Positions 12,851 to 25,366 of a stretch of 64,000 nt of DNA are shown piece after piece. The stretch comes from Vanessa cardui. Taxonomy: Eukaryota > Arthropoda > Insecta > Lepidoptera > Nymphalidae. Below the pieces are notes generated by a model. It worked only from the letters and a program-made list of their open reading frames with translations. It made no database searches and was not told the DNA's origin. The translations under genes were made by a program, and so were the position numbers. Position 1 is the first letter of the stretch; each line of letters starts with the position of its first letter. The DNA is taken from positions 13,731,501-13,795,500 of the forward strand of contig NC_061135.1 in the NCBI RefSeq assembly GCF_905220365.1, read 5' to 3'.

Positions 12851-12929
12851 ACGACGATACTGATTGAATCCTTAAAATTCAATTATGAATGAAGATCAGG
12901 TAGCTGTCGTGAGCTATCGTCAGATAAGC

Positions 12930-13165
12930 AATTGCGAATAAGAGATTCTAATCAATAAATCAGTTTTAGCATTTCATACTTTTTATCATATGCTCGTATC
13001 TGATAATATCACTTAATTTAATTCTTAGAAATATTTTTTTAATCACTGAAGTAATAAGATTATGTTTTCATATATATAACACTGAAGTTTTTGTTTTTTT
13101 ATGTATTTGTTATTTGACAGTGTTAAGTGCGCTTGTGACAAAGAATTGGTGTTTATAAAAAAATT
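12930..13165 (+). promoter_or_regulatory. Putative upstream region and 5' UTR of the giant CBM14 gene
   Basis: A TATA-like run TATATATAA lies at 13071-13079. About 40 bp downstream 'GACAGTG' resembles the arthropod initiator, followed by roughly 45 nt of leader to the ATG at 13166. Assignment rests on position alone; no transcript evidence is available. Confidence 0.3.
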
Positions 13166-16100
13166 ATGAAAGGTACTACTTTTTATTACCTATTTGATAT
13201 AATTTTAAAATAATTGCCTAACAATGGACATTTTAAACCAAGGGTCTAATAAGATGAAATATTGCATAGGAATTCCTTATCGAACGTATGTAGATAAGCG
13301 TTGTGCGTGGATTTTTCAAAATTCAACATCGAAGAGGGTTTAAGGGATGAAGGTTTCTGTGGAAGTTAGTCAGTTTTTATGTATAAAATGTTTATAAAAT
13401 ATAAGAACTTCTTTACTTAAATGAGGAATTAAAGTTTGTATAGTTGTTCTTCCTACATATATATAAAAACTTTAAATTTGAATATTAAGTTACCTCTAAA
13501 CGGTATAAATATTAAATAATTATTTTTACATTCTGAAACTAAAGTCTTTTTAAACACTTACATTTCTTTTAATTCATAAATTTTTAATTATGTAACAGTA
13601 ACTTAACAACGTTTTGTGTACAAAATAAAAATGCGTGACAAAACAATAATATTATACAAGAATTCAAAACTTTACAGTTACAACAGTACCCGTATAAAGC
13701 AGAGTTAGTAAATATTGTTTGATTAATATTTGACCTAAATAAGCATACTAAATCTCACGTAATTATTTAATTAATAGAAGGCCAAGAAGTTATTTATATT
13801 GTCATTCAGTTTCAGACAAAGAAGCTCAAATAACCTGTTTATTCATATAATTATGACAAATATCGTTAAGAAAGAATACTATAAGTTTTCATTATGAATA
13901 TAAAATAAGCGTTTCGAATATAAAGTTGCTGAATTTGAAAAATATAATAAACTTGTTCATAAGTAATTAAGTCGAATATTTAAACTATAAATGAATAAAT
14001 AATATAAAGGAACATTTACTTTGTATCTCTACTCTATTTTGACGTGTTAGTATCGTGTCTCCAAATAAATTAACCGTTTTCATTCCAAGAATAAATTGTA
14101 AAAAATAGACTCATAAAAATATCTCGCAAAATAAGAAAAAGTGATATACGTAAGCCATAATAAATAAAACTCCATTGAAGTTGTGATTAAACTAATTCAG
14201 CTTTAAATAAAACTCAAAAAGGTAAAACTAAATTATTTTAAATCAATTTTAATTTATAAACTGTACGTTTTTCTAATTTTCAGTCGCAGCCTTACTGCTG
14301 GTCTGCGCAATCAGTTTAGCTCAAGGAAACGATATTGAGCTAAATGAGAATGGCTGTCCGATAGACCACAAAATTGAAAAACTCTATCCACACGAAAATT
14401 GCAACAAATTTTATCAATGCACCCACGGAGATCTTGTCGAAAAAAAGTGTGCCTCGAACCTATTTTTTGATGTTGAAAAACAAGAATGTGATTGGTCTGA
14501 AACAGTAGATTGTGGTGATAGGGTTGTTCCAGACGAAAACGAAGATGAAGATTGTGATGAAAATGAAAGTGAGAATAATGACAACAATGGTAGTTGTAAT
14601 TGCAACCCAGCCGAAGCGCCAAATATCTGTGCTCGCGAAGGTTCCGACGGAGTATTAATTGCTCACGAAAACTGCAATCAGTTCTACAAATGCTTCAATG
14701 GCAAACCAGTGACCATAAGTTGTGCTGGCAATCTTCTCTATAATCCCCACAAAAGAATATGTGATTGGCCCGAGAATGTTGATTGTGGAGACAGAATAAT
14801 TACAGAATGTGATGAAAATGACAACGGTGGCGGTGATAGTGGTGGTGGTGGCGGAGATGGAGAAGCTGGTGATGGCGATAGTGATGACAATAATGGAACT
14901 TGCAACTGCAACCCCGGTGAAGCCCCTTCGATTTGCGGTCAGGATGGTTCCGACGGAGTTTTAATCGCACACGAAAACTGCAACCAATTCTACAAATGCT
15001 TCAATGGCAAACCCGTTACACTGAACTGTCCCGGAAATCTTCTCTACAACCCTCACAAGAGACTGTGTGACTGGCCCGAGAATGTTGATTGTGGAGACAG
15101 GGTAATTCCAGAATGTGATGACAATGATAACGGTTCCGGCGGAGGTGGCGGAGGCGGCGGAGGCGGCGGAGGCGGGAGTGGAGGAGGCGGAGGCGGCGGA
15201 GGCGGCGGAGGCGGCAGTGGAGGAGGCGGAGGTGGCGGTAGTGATAACAATAATGGAACTTGCAACTGCAACCCCGGTGAAGCCCCTTCGATTTGCGGTC
15301 AGGATGGTTCTGACGGAGTTTTAATCGCACATGAAAACTGCAACCAATTCTACAAATGCTTCAATGGCAAACCCGTTACAATGGACTGCCCCGGCAACCT
15401 TCTCTACAACCCTCACAAGAGACTGTGTGACTGGCCCGAGAATGTTGATTGTGGAGACAGGGTAATTCCAGAATGTGATGACAATGATAACGGTTCCGGC
15501 GGCGGCGGCGGAGGCGGCGGAGGTGGCGGAGGCGGCGGAGGCGGCGGAGGCGGCGGAGGCGGCGGAGGCGGCGGAGGCGGCGGAGGCGGCGGAGGCGGCA
15601 GTGGAGGAGGCGGAGGTGGCGGTAGTGATAACAATAATGGAACTTGCAACTGCAACCCCGGTGAAGCCCCTTCGATTTGCGGTCAGGATGGTTCTGACGG
15701 AGTTTTAATCGCACATGAAAACTGCAACCAATTCTACAAATGCTTCAATGGCAAACCCGTTACAATGGACTGCCCCGGCAACCTTCTCTACAACCCTCAC
15801 AAGAGACTGTGTGACTGGCCCGAGAATGTTGATTGTGGAGACAGGGTAATTCCAGAATGTGATGACAATGATAACGGTTCCGGCGGCGGCGGCGGAGGCA
15901 GCGGAGGCGGTGGAGGCGGCGGAGGCGGCGGAGGCGGCGGAGGCGGCAGTGGAGGAGGCGGAGGTGACGGTAGTGATAACAATAATGGAACTTGCAACTG
16001 CAACCCCGGTGAAGCCCCTTCGATTTGCGGTCAGGATGGTTCTGACGGAGTTTTAATCGCACATGAAAACTGCAACCAATTCTACAAATGCTTCAATGGC

Positions 16101-19100
16101 AAACCCGTTACAATGGACTGCCCCGGCAACCTTCTCTACAACCCTCACAAGAGACTGTGTGATTGGCCCGAGAATGTTGATTGTGGAGACAGGGTAATTC
16201 CAGAATGTGATGACAATGATAACGGTTCCGGCGGCGGCGGTGGAGGCGGCGGAGGCGGCGGAGGCGGCAGTGGAGGAGGCGGAGGTGGCGGTAGTGATAA
16301 CAATAATGGAACTTGCAACTGCAACCCCGGTGAAGCCCCTTCGATTTGCGGTCAGGATGGTTCTGACGGAGTTTTAATCGCACATGAAAACTGCAACCAA
16401 TTCTACAAATGCTTCAATGGCAAACCCGTTACAATGGACTGCCCCGGGAACCTTCTCTACAACCCTCACAAGAGACTGTGTGACTGGCCCGAGAATGTTG
16501 ATTGTGGAGACAGGGTAATTCCAGAATGTGATGACGATGATAACGGTGCTGGCGGCGGCGGAGGCGGCGGCGGCAGTGGAGGAGGTGGTGGAGGAGGCGG
16601 AGGTGGCGGAGGCGGCGGAGGCGGCGAAGGCGGCGGAGGCGGCAGTGGAGGAGGCGGAGGTGGCGGTAGTGATAACAATAATGGAACTTGCAACTGCAAC
16701 CCCGGTGAAGCCCCTTCGATTTGCGGTCAGGATGGTTCTGACGGAGTTTTAATCGCACATGAAAACTGCAACCAATTCTACAAATGCTTCAATGGCAAAC
16801 CCGTTACAATGGACTGCCCCGGCAACCTTCTCTACAACCCTCACAAGAGACTGTGTGACTGGCCCGAGAATGTTGATTGTGGAGACAGGGTAATTCCAGA
16901 ATGTGATGACGATGATAACGGTGCTGGCGGCGGCGGCGGAGGTGGCGGAGGCGGCGGAGGCGGCGGAGGCGGCAGTGGAGGAGGCGGAGGTGGAGGAGGC
17001 GGCGGAGGCGGCGGAGGCGGCGGAGGCGGCGGAGGCGGCGGAGGCGGCGGAGGCGGCGGAGGCGGCAGTGGAGGAGGCGGAGGTGGCGGTAGTGATAACA
17101 ATAATGGAACTTGCAACTGCAACCCCGGTGAAGCCCCTTCGATTTGCGGTCAGGATGGTTCTGACGGAGTTTTAATCGCACATGAAAACTGCAACCAATT
17201 CTACAAATGCTTCAATGGCAAACCCGTTACAATGGACTGCCCCGGCAACCTTCTCTACAACCCTCACAAGAGACTGTGTGATTGGCCCGAGAATGTTGAT
17301 TGTGGAGACAGGGTAATTCCAGAATGTGATGACAATGATAACGGTTCCGGCGGCGGCGGCGGAGGCGGCGGAGGTGGCGGAGGCGGCGGAGGCGGCGGAG
17401 GCGGCGGAGGCGGCGGAGGCGGCGGAGGTGGCAGTGGAGGAGGCGGAGGTGGAGGAGGCGGTGGAGGCGGCGGAGGCGGCGGAGGCGGCAGTGGAGGAGG
17501 CGGAGGTGGCGGTAGTGATAACAATAATGGAACTTGCAACTGCAACCCCGGTGAAGCCCCTTCGATTTGCGGTCAGGATGGTTCTGACGGAGTTTTAATC
17601 GCACATGAAAACTGCAACCAATTCTACAAATGCTTCAATGGCAAACCCGTTACAATGGACTGCCCCGGCAACCTTCTCTACAACCCTCACAAGAGACTGT
17701 GTGATTGGCCCGAGAATGTTGATTGTGGAGACAGGGTAATTCCAGAATGTGATGACAATGATAACGGTTCCGGCGGCGGCGGCGGAGGCGGCGGAGGTGG
17801 CGGAGGCGGCGGAGGCGGCGGAGGCGGCGGAGGCGGCGGAGGCGGCGGAGGTGGCAGTGGAGGAGGCGGAGGTGGAGGAGGCGGTGGAGGCGGCGGAGGC
17901 GGCGGAGGCGGCAGTGGAGGAGGCGGAGGTGGCGGTAGTGATAACAATAATGGAACTTGCAACTGCGACCCCGGTGAAGCCCCTTCGATTTGCGGTCAGG
18001 ATGGTTCTGACGGAGTTTTAATCGCACATGAAAACTGCAACCAATTCTACAAATGCTTCAATGGCAAACCCGTTACAATGGACTGCCCCGGCAACCTTCT
18101 CTACAACCCTCACAAGAGACTGTGTGATTGGCCCGAGAATGTTGATTGTGGAGATAGAGTAATTCCAGAATGTGATGACGATGATAACGGTGCTGGCGGC
18201 GGCGGAGGCGGCGGCGGCAGTGGAGGAGGTGGTGGAGGAGGCGGAGGTGGAGGAAGCGGTGGTGGAGGAGGCGGAGCTGGTGATGGCGGAAGTGATGACA
18301 ATAATGGAACTTGCAACTGCAACCCCGGTGAAGCTCCTGCGATTTGCGGTCAGGATGGTTCCGACGGAGTTTTAATCGCACATGAAAACTGCAACCAATT
18401 CTACATATGCTCCAATGGCAAACCCGTTACAATGGACTGCCCCGGCAACCTTCTCTACAACCCTCACAAGAGACTGTGTGATTGGCCCGAGAATGTTGAT
18501 TGTGGAGACAGGGTAATTCCAGAATGTGATGACAATGATAACGGTTCCGGCGGCGGCGGCGGAGGCGGCGGAGGTGGCGGAGGCGGCGGAAGCGGCGGAG
18601 GCGGCGGAGGCGGCGGAGGCGGCGGAGGCGGCAGTGGAGGAGGCGGAGGTGGCGGTAGTGATAACAATAATGGAACTTGCAACTGCAACCCCGGTGAAGC
18701 CCCTTCGATTTGCGGTCAGGATGGTTCTGACGGAGTTTTAATCGCACATGAAAACTGCAACCAATTCTACAAATGCTTCAATGGCAAACCCGTTACAATG
18801 GACTGCCCCGGCAACCTTCTCTACAACCCTCACAAGAGACTGTGTGATTGGCCCGAGAATGTTGATTGTGGAGATAGAGTAATTCCAGAATGTGATGACA
18901 ATGATAACGGTGCTGGCGGCGGCGGAGGCGGCGGCGGCAGTGGAGGAGGTGGTGGAGGAGGCGGAGGTGGAGGAAGCGGTGGTGGAGGAGGCGGAGCTGG
19001 TGATGGCGGAAGTGATGACAATAATGGAACTTGCAACTGCAACCCCGGTGAAGCTCCTGCGATTTGCGGTCAGGATGGTTCCGACGGAGTTTTAATCGCA

Positions 19101-21887
19101 CATGAAAACTGCAACCAATTCTACATATGCTCCAATGGCAAACCCGTTACAATGGACTGCCCCGGCAACCTTCTCTACAACCCTCACAAGAGACTGTGTG
19201 ATTGGCCCGAGAATGTTGATTGTGGAGATAGAGTAATTCCAGAATGTGATGACAATGATAACGGTTCCGGCGGCGGCGGCGGAGGTGGCGGAGGCGGCGG
19301 AGGCGGCGGAGGCGGCGGAGGCGGCGGAGGCGGCGGAGGCGGCGGAGGCGGCAGTGGAGGAGGCGGAGGTGGCGGTAGTGATAACAATAATGGAACTTGC
19401 AACTGCAACCCCGGTGAAGCACCTTCGATTTGCGGTCAGGATGATTCTGACGGAGTTTTAATCGCACATGAAAACTGCAACCAATTCTACAAATGCTTTA
19501 ATGGCAAACCCGTTACAATGGACTGTCCCGGCAACCTTCTCTACAACCCTCACAAGAGACTGTGTGACTGGCCCGAGAATGTTGATTGTGGAGACAGGGT
19601 AATTCCAGAATGTGATGACAATGATAACGGTTCCGGTGGCGGCGGCGGAGGTGGCGGAGGCGGCGGAGGCGGCGGAGGCGGCGGAGGCGGCGGAGGCGGC
19701 AGTGGAGGAGGCGGAGGTGGCGGTAGTGATAACAATAATGGAACTTGCAACTGCAACCCCGGTGAAGCCCCTTCGATTTGCGGTCAGGATGGTTCTGACG
19801 GAGTTTTAATCGCACATGAAAACTGCAACCAATTCTATAAATGCTTCAATGGCAAACCCGTTACAATGGACTGTCCCGGCAACCTTCTCTACAACCCTCA
19901 CAAGAGACTGTGTGACTGGCCCGAGAATGTTGATTGTGGAGACAGGGTAATTCCAGAATGTGATGACAATGATAACGGTTCCGGCGGCGGCGGCGGAGGC
20001 GGCGGAGGCGGCGGAGGCGGCGGAGGCGGCGGAGGCGGCGGAGGCGGCGGAGGCGGCGGAGGCGGCAGTGGAGGAGGCGGAGGTGGCGGTAGTGATAACA
20101 ATAATGGAACTTGCAACTGCAACCCCGGTGAAGCCCCTTCGATATGCGGTCAGGATGGTTCTGACGGAGTTTTAATTGCACATGAAAACTGCAACCAATT
20201 CTACAAATGCTTCAATGGCAAACCCGTTACAATGGACTGCCCCGGCAACCTTCTCTACAACCCTCACAAGAGACTGTGTGACTGGCCCGAGAATGTTGAT
20301 TGTGGAGACAGGGTAATTCCAGAATGTGATGACAATGATAACGGTTCCGGCGGCGGAGGCGGCAGTGGAGGAGGCGGAGGTGGCGGTAGTGATAACAATA
20401 ATGGAACTTGCAACTGCAACCCCGGTGAAGCCCCTTCGATTTGCGGTCAGGATGGTTCTGACGGAGTTTTAATCGCACATGAAAACTGCAACCAATTCTA
20501 TAAATGCTTTAATGGTAAACCCGTTACACTGAACTGTTCCGGCGACCTTCTCTACAACCCTCACAAGAGACTATGTGATTGGCCCGAGAATGTAGATTGT
20601 GGAGACAGAGTAATTCCAGAATGTGATGACAATGACAACGGTGCCGGCGACGGCGGCGATGGAGGTGGTGGAGGTGGTGATGTTGGTGGTGATGGTGGTG
20701 ATAGTGGAGCTGGTGATGGTGGTAGTGATGACAACGATGGAACTTGCAACTGCAACCCCGGTGAAGCACCTTCGATTTGCGGTCAGGATGGGTCTGAAGG
20801 AGTTTTAGTTGCTCACGAAAACTGCAATAAATTCTACTTATGTTCCAATGGAAAACCCGTCACAATGGACTGTCCCGGCAACCTTCTTTACAACCCTCAC
20901 AAGAGACTATGTGATTGGCCCGAGAATGTTGATTGTGAAGACAGAGTAATCTCAGAATGTGATGACAATGATAATGATGCCGACGATGGCGTTGGAGGTG
21001 GTGGAAGCGGCGGAGATGATGGAGCTGGTGATGGCGGTAGTGATGAAAATGATGGAACTTGCAACTGCAATCCCGGTGAAGCACCTGCTATTTGCAGTCA
21101 GGATGGTTCTGACGGAGTGTTAGTCGCACACGAAAACTGCAACCAGTTCTACCTATGTTCAAATGGAAATCCAGTTACGCAAAGCTGCCCGGGCAACCTT
21201 CTCTACAATCCTTACAGAAGCGTATGTGATTGGCCAGAAAATGTTGATTGTGGAGATAGAGTTATTCCAGAAGTTGAAGAAAATGACAACGATAACGAAA
21301 ACGGTGGAGGTGACGCCGGCGGTGATGGTGGTAATGAAGGCGACAATGACGGCGAGGATGACAATGACGGAACTTGCAACTGCAATCCCGGCGAAGCACC
21401 TGCGATTTGTGGTCAGGATGGTTCTGACGGAATTTTAGTTGCACACGAAAACTGTACCCAGTTCTACTTATGTTCCAATGGAAAACCCGTTTCATTGAGT
21501 TGTCCTGAAAACCTTCTTTACGATCCTTTTAAACAAATTTGCGATTGGCCAGAAAATGTGAATTGCGGAGATAGAGTAATTCCAGACTTGATAGAAAATG
21601 ATAATAATGAGGATACTTGCAACTGCAATCCTCGCGTAGCAAAAAAAATATGCGAAGGAGCCAACTCTGATGGAGCTTTAATAGCTCATGAACTTTGTCA
21701 TCAATTTTATAAATGTTCTTTCGGATCGCCAATAGCACTTTCTTGTCCTGTGGGTCTATATTACAATCCCTATAAAGAAATATGTGATTGGCCTCTAAAC
21801 GTCGAATGTGGAGATAGGATAGAGACGTTAAGTGTCTCCCTAAATAAGCATTTGGACGCAGGTAGATTAAGACCTATACGTTTTTAA
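13166..21887 (+). CDS. Giant secreted chitin-binding protein, 22 CBM14 domains with poly-Gly linkers
   Basis: The coding sequence joins exon 1 (13166-13172, ATG AAA G) to exon 2 (14284-21887); the intron has GTACTA at the donor and TTTTCAG at the acceptor. Joined phase 1, the start reads M-K-V-A-A-L-L-L-V-C-A-I-S-L-A-Q-G, a clean signal peptide. The product is about 2,536 residues. After a divergent first CBM14 domain (from about 14349) come 21 domains beginning C-N-C-N-P-x-E-A-P. They have the six-Cys pattern and the motifs H-E-N-C-N-Q-F-Y and C-D-W-P-E-N-V-D-C of peritrophin-A (CBM14) domains, which bind chitin outside the cell. Domain starts are near 14595, 14895, 15255, 15639, 15987, 16308, 16683, 17106, 17529, 17952, 18306, 18672, 19026, 19392, 19740, 20106, 20403, 20739, 21054, 21369 and 21615. 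Linkers of about 15-60 residues are nearly pure glycine in the middle and D/N/E-rich at both ends. Known peritrophins usually have far fewer domains. Role in peritrophic matrix or cuticle is inferred. The start could differ if an unseen upstream exon exists. Confidence 0.85.
13173..14283 (+). other. Intron 1 of the giant CBM14 gene
   Basis: The intron begins GTACTACTTTTTATT and ends CTAATTTTCAG. It is phase 1, splitting the third codon (G|TC, Val) inside the signal peptide. It is AT-rich with no recognisable element. The second CBM14 gene in this window has an intron in the same place and phase. Confidence 0.75.
14595..21840 (+). repeat. Coding tandem array, 21 units of about 300-420 bp
   Basis: Each unit is a near-identical block of about 230 bp encoding one CBM14 domain plus a variable (GGCGGA)n-type glycine linker. 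Unit length varies almost entirely through the linker. Units near 17106-17528 and 17529-17951 repeat with a 423-bp period and differ at very few positions. A two-domain block at about 18120-18840 repeats with a 720-bp period at about 18840-19560. Terminal units are more diverged, the pattern expected from unequal exchange in the centre. Confidence 0.9.
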
Positions 21888-22100
21888 ATGAATAAAAACC
21901 ATGGAATGAATATGAATAGCGCAAAATGAAGTTTGCAAGTCGTTACGTTTACTTATGGAGCAAGCCATCTATATATTTAATTTGTCATTGCTCACTAGTA
22001 CAATTAAAATCTATGTTATTTAATGTTTGGCTCTAGTCAATCGGTTTATTTGGAAAAAACTCAAAAATTGTAATTATTTAAAATAAACGATTAAAGCATA
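21888..22100 (+). promoter_or_regulatory. 3' UTR and polyadenylation signals of the giant CBM14 gene
   Basis: AATAAA occurs at 21891-21896, three nt after the TAA stop, and again at 22082-22087. The second gives a more usual 3' UTR length of about 200 nt, so it is the likelier signal. Confidence 0.4.
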
Positions 22101-22493
22101 TTTACTATTTTTTTATATTATTTTTTTCATAGAACTATGTGTACATTGATTTATAATATTTCATTATTAAAGAACCATTAGACACATTGGGATATTTTCA
22201 TGAACTACAACTAAGTATGATGCGAAATTATACATTAAAATTATTCAAACATTATGAAATTTTCATGTCATACAATGTGTTCATTTCATTCTATTAAATA
22301 CGATATCGTGCTGTGGTAAAATAATATCACACTTATTCATGAACCCTTAGAGATGAACTATATGTGTCTATTAGTTGAAGCAGAGGTTATAATTAATAAG
22401 CCTGAGACTTTCAGTTATCAAAATAATTGTTGAGCAGAACAGTGAGGTTGTTCAATCCAAATTAATGAAAGTTAAAAATAAATATAATTCTAA

Positions 22494-23250
22494 TTAAACA
22501 CAAACAAGTGTATCCGTGCAAAATGCAATGTAGAAAACATAAATAGTTGTAAAGAATATCTTACTGTGGAAATAACTAAAATACACAAGGCGATCGGTAT
22601 ACACATCAGTAAAAATTCTAATCTTTTTCACCGCATAGGCTGCAGACCTGAGTATATTCACCAATTTATTTATATATCCCCATTGGACCTTCATTGAGTC
22701 TATTGTCATACCTAGGAACTCCGTTCTAAAACATCTAATGCTTCTCCGTATAAAAATACACTGGTTTTGAACATCTCAGATTGGGAATAGTGAAATTAAT
22801 AGATTTTGTCTTTTTACTATTTCACATTAAATTAATTATTAACACGAAAGCAATGTACTATTTCAGAGAGCGTATTGTTCACATCGTCATGTATTGAAAA
22901 TTTTAAAAATTAAGAAGTATCGTCAGCAACAATACTATCACGAGATTATCACTTAAGATATGTGGCAGGTCAATTGATATAAACAAGGAACAGAAATAGA
23001 CCAAAAATTGATCCTTGAGAGACCCCTACAGCAACTGGAGCCCGGGAAGATCTTTTTCCATTTACATCAACCTTCTGAATCCGATTGCTTATATACGAAA
23101 TAAAAGCCGTTTTATTCAATAAATACGTATTAATTTTTAATAGACCTATATATATCTACATATAGGTCAGCTTCCTAACCAATGTTTCGTGTTGCACACA
23201 ATCAAAGGCCTTAGATAAATCATCATAACATCCCTTAGGCATCTTGTGAC
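22494..23250 (-). pseudogene. LINE family J reverse-transcriptase remnant
   Basis: A minus-strand frame reads A-A-Y-A-V-K-K-I-R-I-F-T-D-V and R-L-V-Y-F-S-Y-F-H-S (22709-22494), closely matching the family J ORF at 50944-51666. Farther upstream on the same strand the text corresponds to the G-S-I-L-G-P region (near 23010) and motif A, L-S-K-A-F-D-C (near 23200). Stops and frameshifts break it and the 3' tail is missing. Confidence 0.65.
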
Positions 23251-23259
23251 TCCTCCCGG

Positions 23260-24360
23260 GCCCTGTAAATATTTTTAACGAGCTCAACATCAGCGTCACT
23301 TGTCAATTGATGTCTCAGATGTCTCTTTATTTGCAATTTGTGTTAGATTCATTATTGTTTGCTTGAAGTAATGGAAATATTTAATCATTATTAATTGTAA
23401 GCATTAGTAAATTATATATATTTAAGCTTAACCCGCTTCTGATTCCTAATAATATATGTGCTTATTTAAATCTTATCTTATATGACAGCCTCGTGTATCT
23501 TGTTTTCTCGACCAATTAGGGTGATGTCCGACAAAATTTCCTGCAGTTCTCTTGAACTTAGAGAAAAATCCATTCCAGCCCTGAGAAGAGGTGATAACTA
23601 TTGGGGAGTATATACTATATATACACTATGTTTCAATGTCCCCCAATTAAATGTATGTATATACATCGCTATTATTCAATTCCTGGTTTTGAAATATTCA
23701 AAGATTTTCGGTGAGCTTCGCTCTCGCCACTTTCGCTGTTTGCGTTTTTAGCATTCTTTAGTTTTTTTTTTTTTTGTTTTTGGTAACAGCAATATATAAT
23801 CTTGTGATTTTTTTTCTGTACCGATTATAATATTAAATAAAATTATATTAAATTGTACGATTTCTTCTTAAGTGTGTAAAAAAATAATATATAAACTACA
23901 AGTTAATTACGCGGCACGATGGCAGCAATTCTTAAATTACAAAAAAAAATTGTCGAAGAACACTTTGGTTCTGTCTATCTATAAACCTGCTCAACTAGCT
24001 GCTGCAAAGTACAGAAATTAGGGACAAAAGTCCTCCTTGACGTGGATTTCTTACTTTGTTAATGCGCCACGTTGAAAACTAAATTGTTGTGCCTGTAATT
24101 ACACTAGCTAGCTTGGCCTGGACAAGGGTGCTATTGTATATGTGGAGTGGGGATAGGTTACTTTTTTGGCAATAATTAATCTTGAGCCAACGAGCATGAT
24201 CCTGATGACCAGGGTCCTCACGGTGACTGAATCATACCGATATCTGGGTATGTTAGGTATAACCATAGGAGTGCGAGATTCAAATATGAAACAGTGTTTT
24301 TATTAATACTTTTTTGGTCGCCTTTTAAAAATATGCAAAAAACATTGCTCAGGCGCCAGT
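23260..24360. other. Intergenic DNA with faint repeat traces
   Basis: An 89-codon frame at 23482-23751 has no recognisable domain. Near 24088 'GTGCCTGTAATTACACTAGCT' resembles a fragment of SINE family C. Nothing else is supported. Confidence 0.45.
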
Positions 24361-24412
24361 AAGTGCGACCTTATGACGGCTGGGTTTACCCAGCCGTCAT
24401 AAGGTCGCACTT
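24361..24412. repeat. Perfect palindrome, 25-bp arms, 2-nt loop
   Basis: The arm at 24361-24385 (starting AAGTGCGACC, ending CGGCTGGGT) is followed by TT and its exact reverse complement at 24388-24412. Every base of the arms pairs. Such a compact palindrome could form a cruciform; it could also be an assembly or sequencing fold-back. Confidence 0.9.
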
Positions 24413-24603
24413 TAGCTCGTGTTCATGTTTTTGGGCAATTCTCCTAAGGATATTAAATGGGGTAAAATACGTCATTTTGACGTTAGAATGAAGTGAATTG
24501 GTTTCTAAAAAGGCTTCTGTTCTACGTTTAAACGACAGTCAAACAGATTGAAGTAATTGAATTAACATATCAGTTCTGAATTATATATATTGTAATATAC
24601 AAG

Positions 24604-24923
24604 TGTTAGCATATTTATTTTAATATGATCATATTTTATTGCTTTAATGTATTAAAGTATTATCAGCATAAATAATTCGATTTAAATAGTTATTATAATT
24701 TGCGTTGATTGTCAACATCCGGTTTTGACTAAATTGTTTTTTAAAATGGATCGAAACCGGATGTTGCTACAGTCGAAAGAGGGGCGTGTAAACATTAAAT
24801 ACTAGGAGTAAGCCTAGAAATAAATGGTCATTCTTACTTTAATCGTCGAATTGGATGGATCGTAAACCACTTCAGGAGAGATAAAGTATTGATTGTGAGG
24901 AGAGTTTTTGTACTATTCCAACA
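24604..24923 (+). repeat. 5' LTR of element G2 (320 bp)
   Basis: It begins TGTTAGC and ends CCAACA (short inverted ends TGTT/AACA). It is longer than the 3' LTR by about 23 bp, mostly because of an indel near 24640-24670, and differs by several substitutions. This points to an old insertion. Confidence 0.85.
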
Positions 24924-25366
24924 TTTCAGAAGTGGGGATTGAACAAGATTACTTTATTTCGAATTCGGCCGTAAAGCCTGCTTGTATCGCTTAATAAGTG
25001 TTTATTTTTATTTTATTTTATGATTAATTGGGTTTCTTTTTCCATATATTTAAATTTATGAATTTATTTATTTTTTGCATTTTTGTTGGTTTTTTTTGTG
25101 TTTGTAGTTTAAAATACTTTAAAATATAGTTGTAATATATCAATATATTTAAATCAGGTGAAATTTTCTTTACGAATATCTATAAAATATTATAAATACG
25201 TTATTTATAAGCTAACGTAATGTGTAAAATTGTATGTTTGTTTGTTTGTTCAACATTGATGCACCTTTAAAGACTCAATATACTTTATTCTTTTAATTTA
25301 ATAACTTTAAAATTTAATTACTTATTTTTTTTATCGAAACTAAAATATAAGTATTTTAAGCCTCAG

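Noticed and set aside
15016..21084. Dozens of overlapping open frames on both strands (poly-Pro, poly-Arg/Leu, Ala-Glu repeats) across the CBM14 array
   Set aside because: They are frame shadows of the GGCGGA repeat and the repeated domain. Only the sense frame keeps the cysteine pattern and joins to a signal peptide.
14595..21840. CRISPR-like regular repeats
   Set aside because: Repeats are protein-coding, about 230 bp long and in a eukaryotic gene; no spacers or cas genes.
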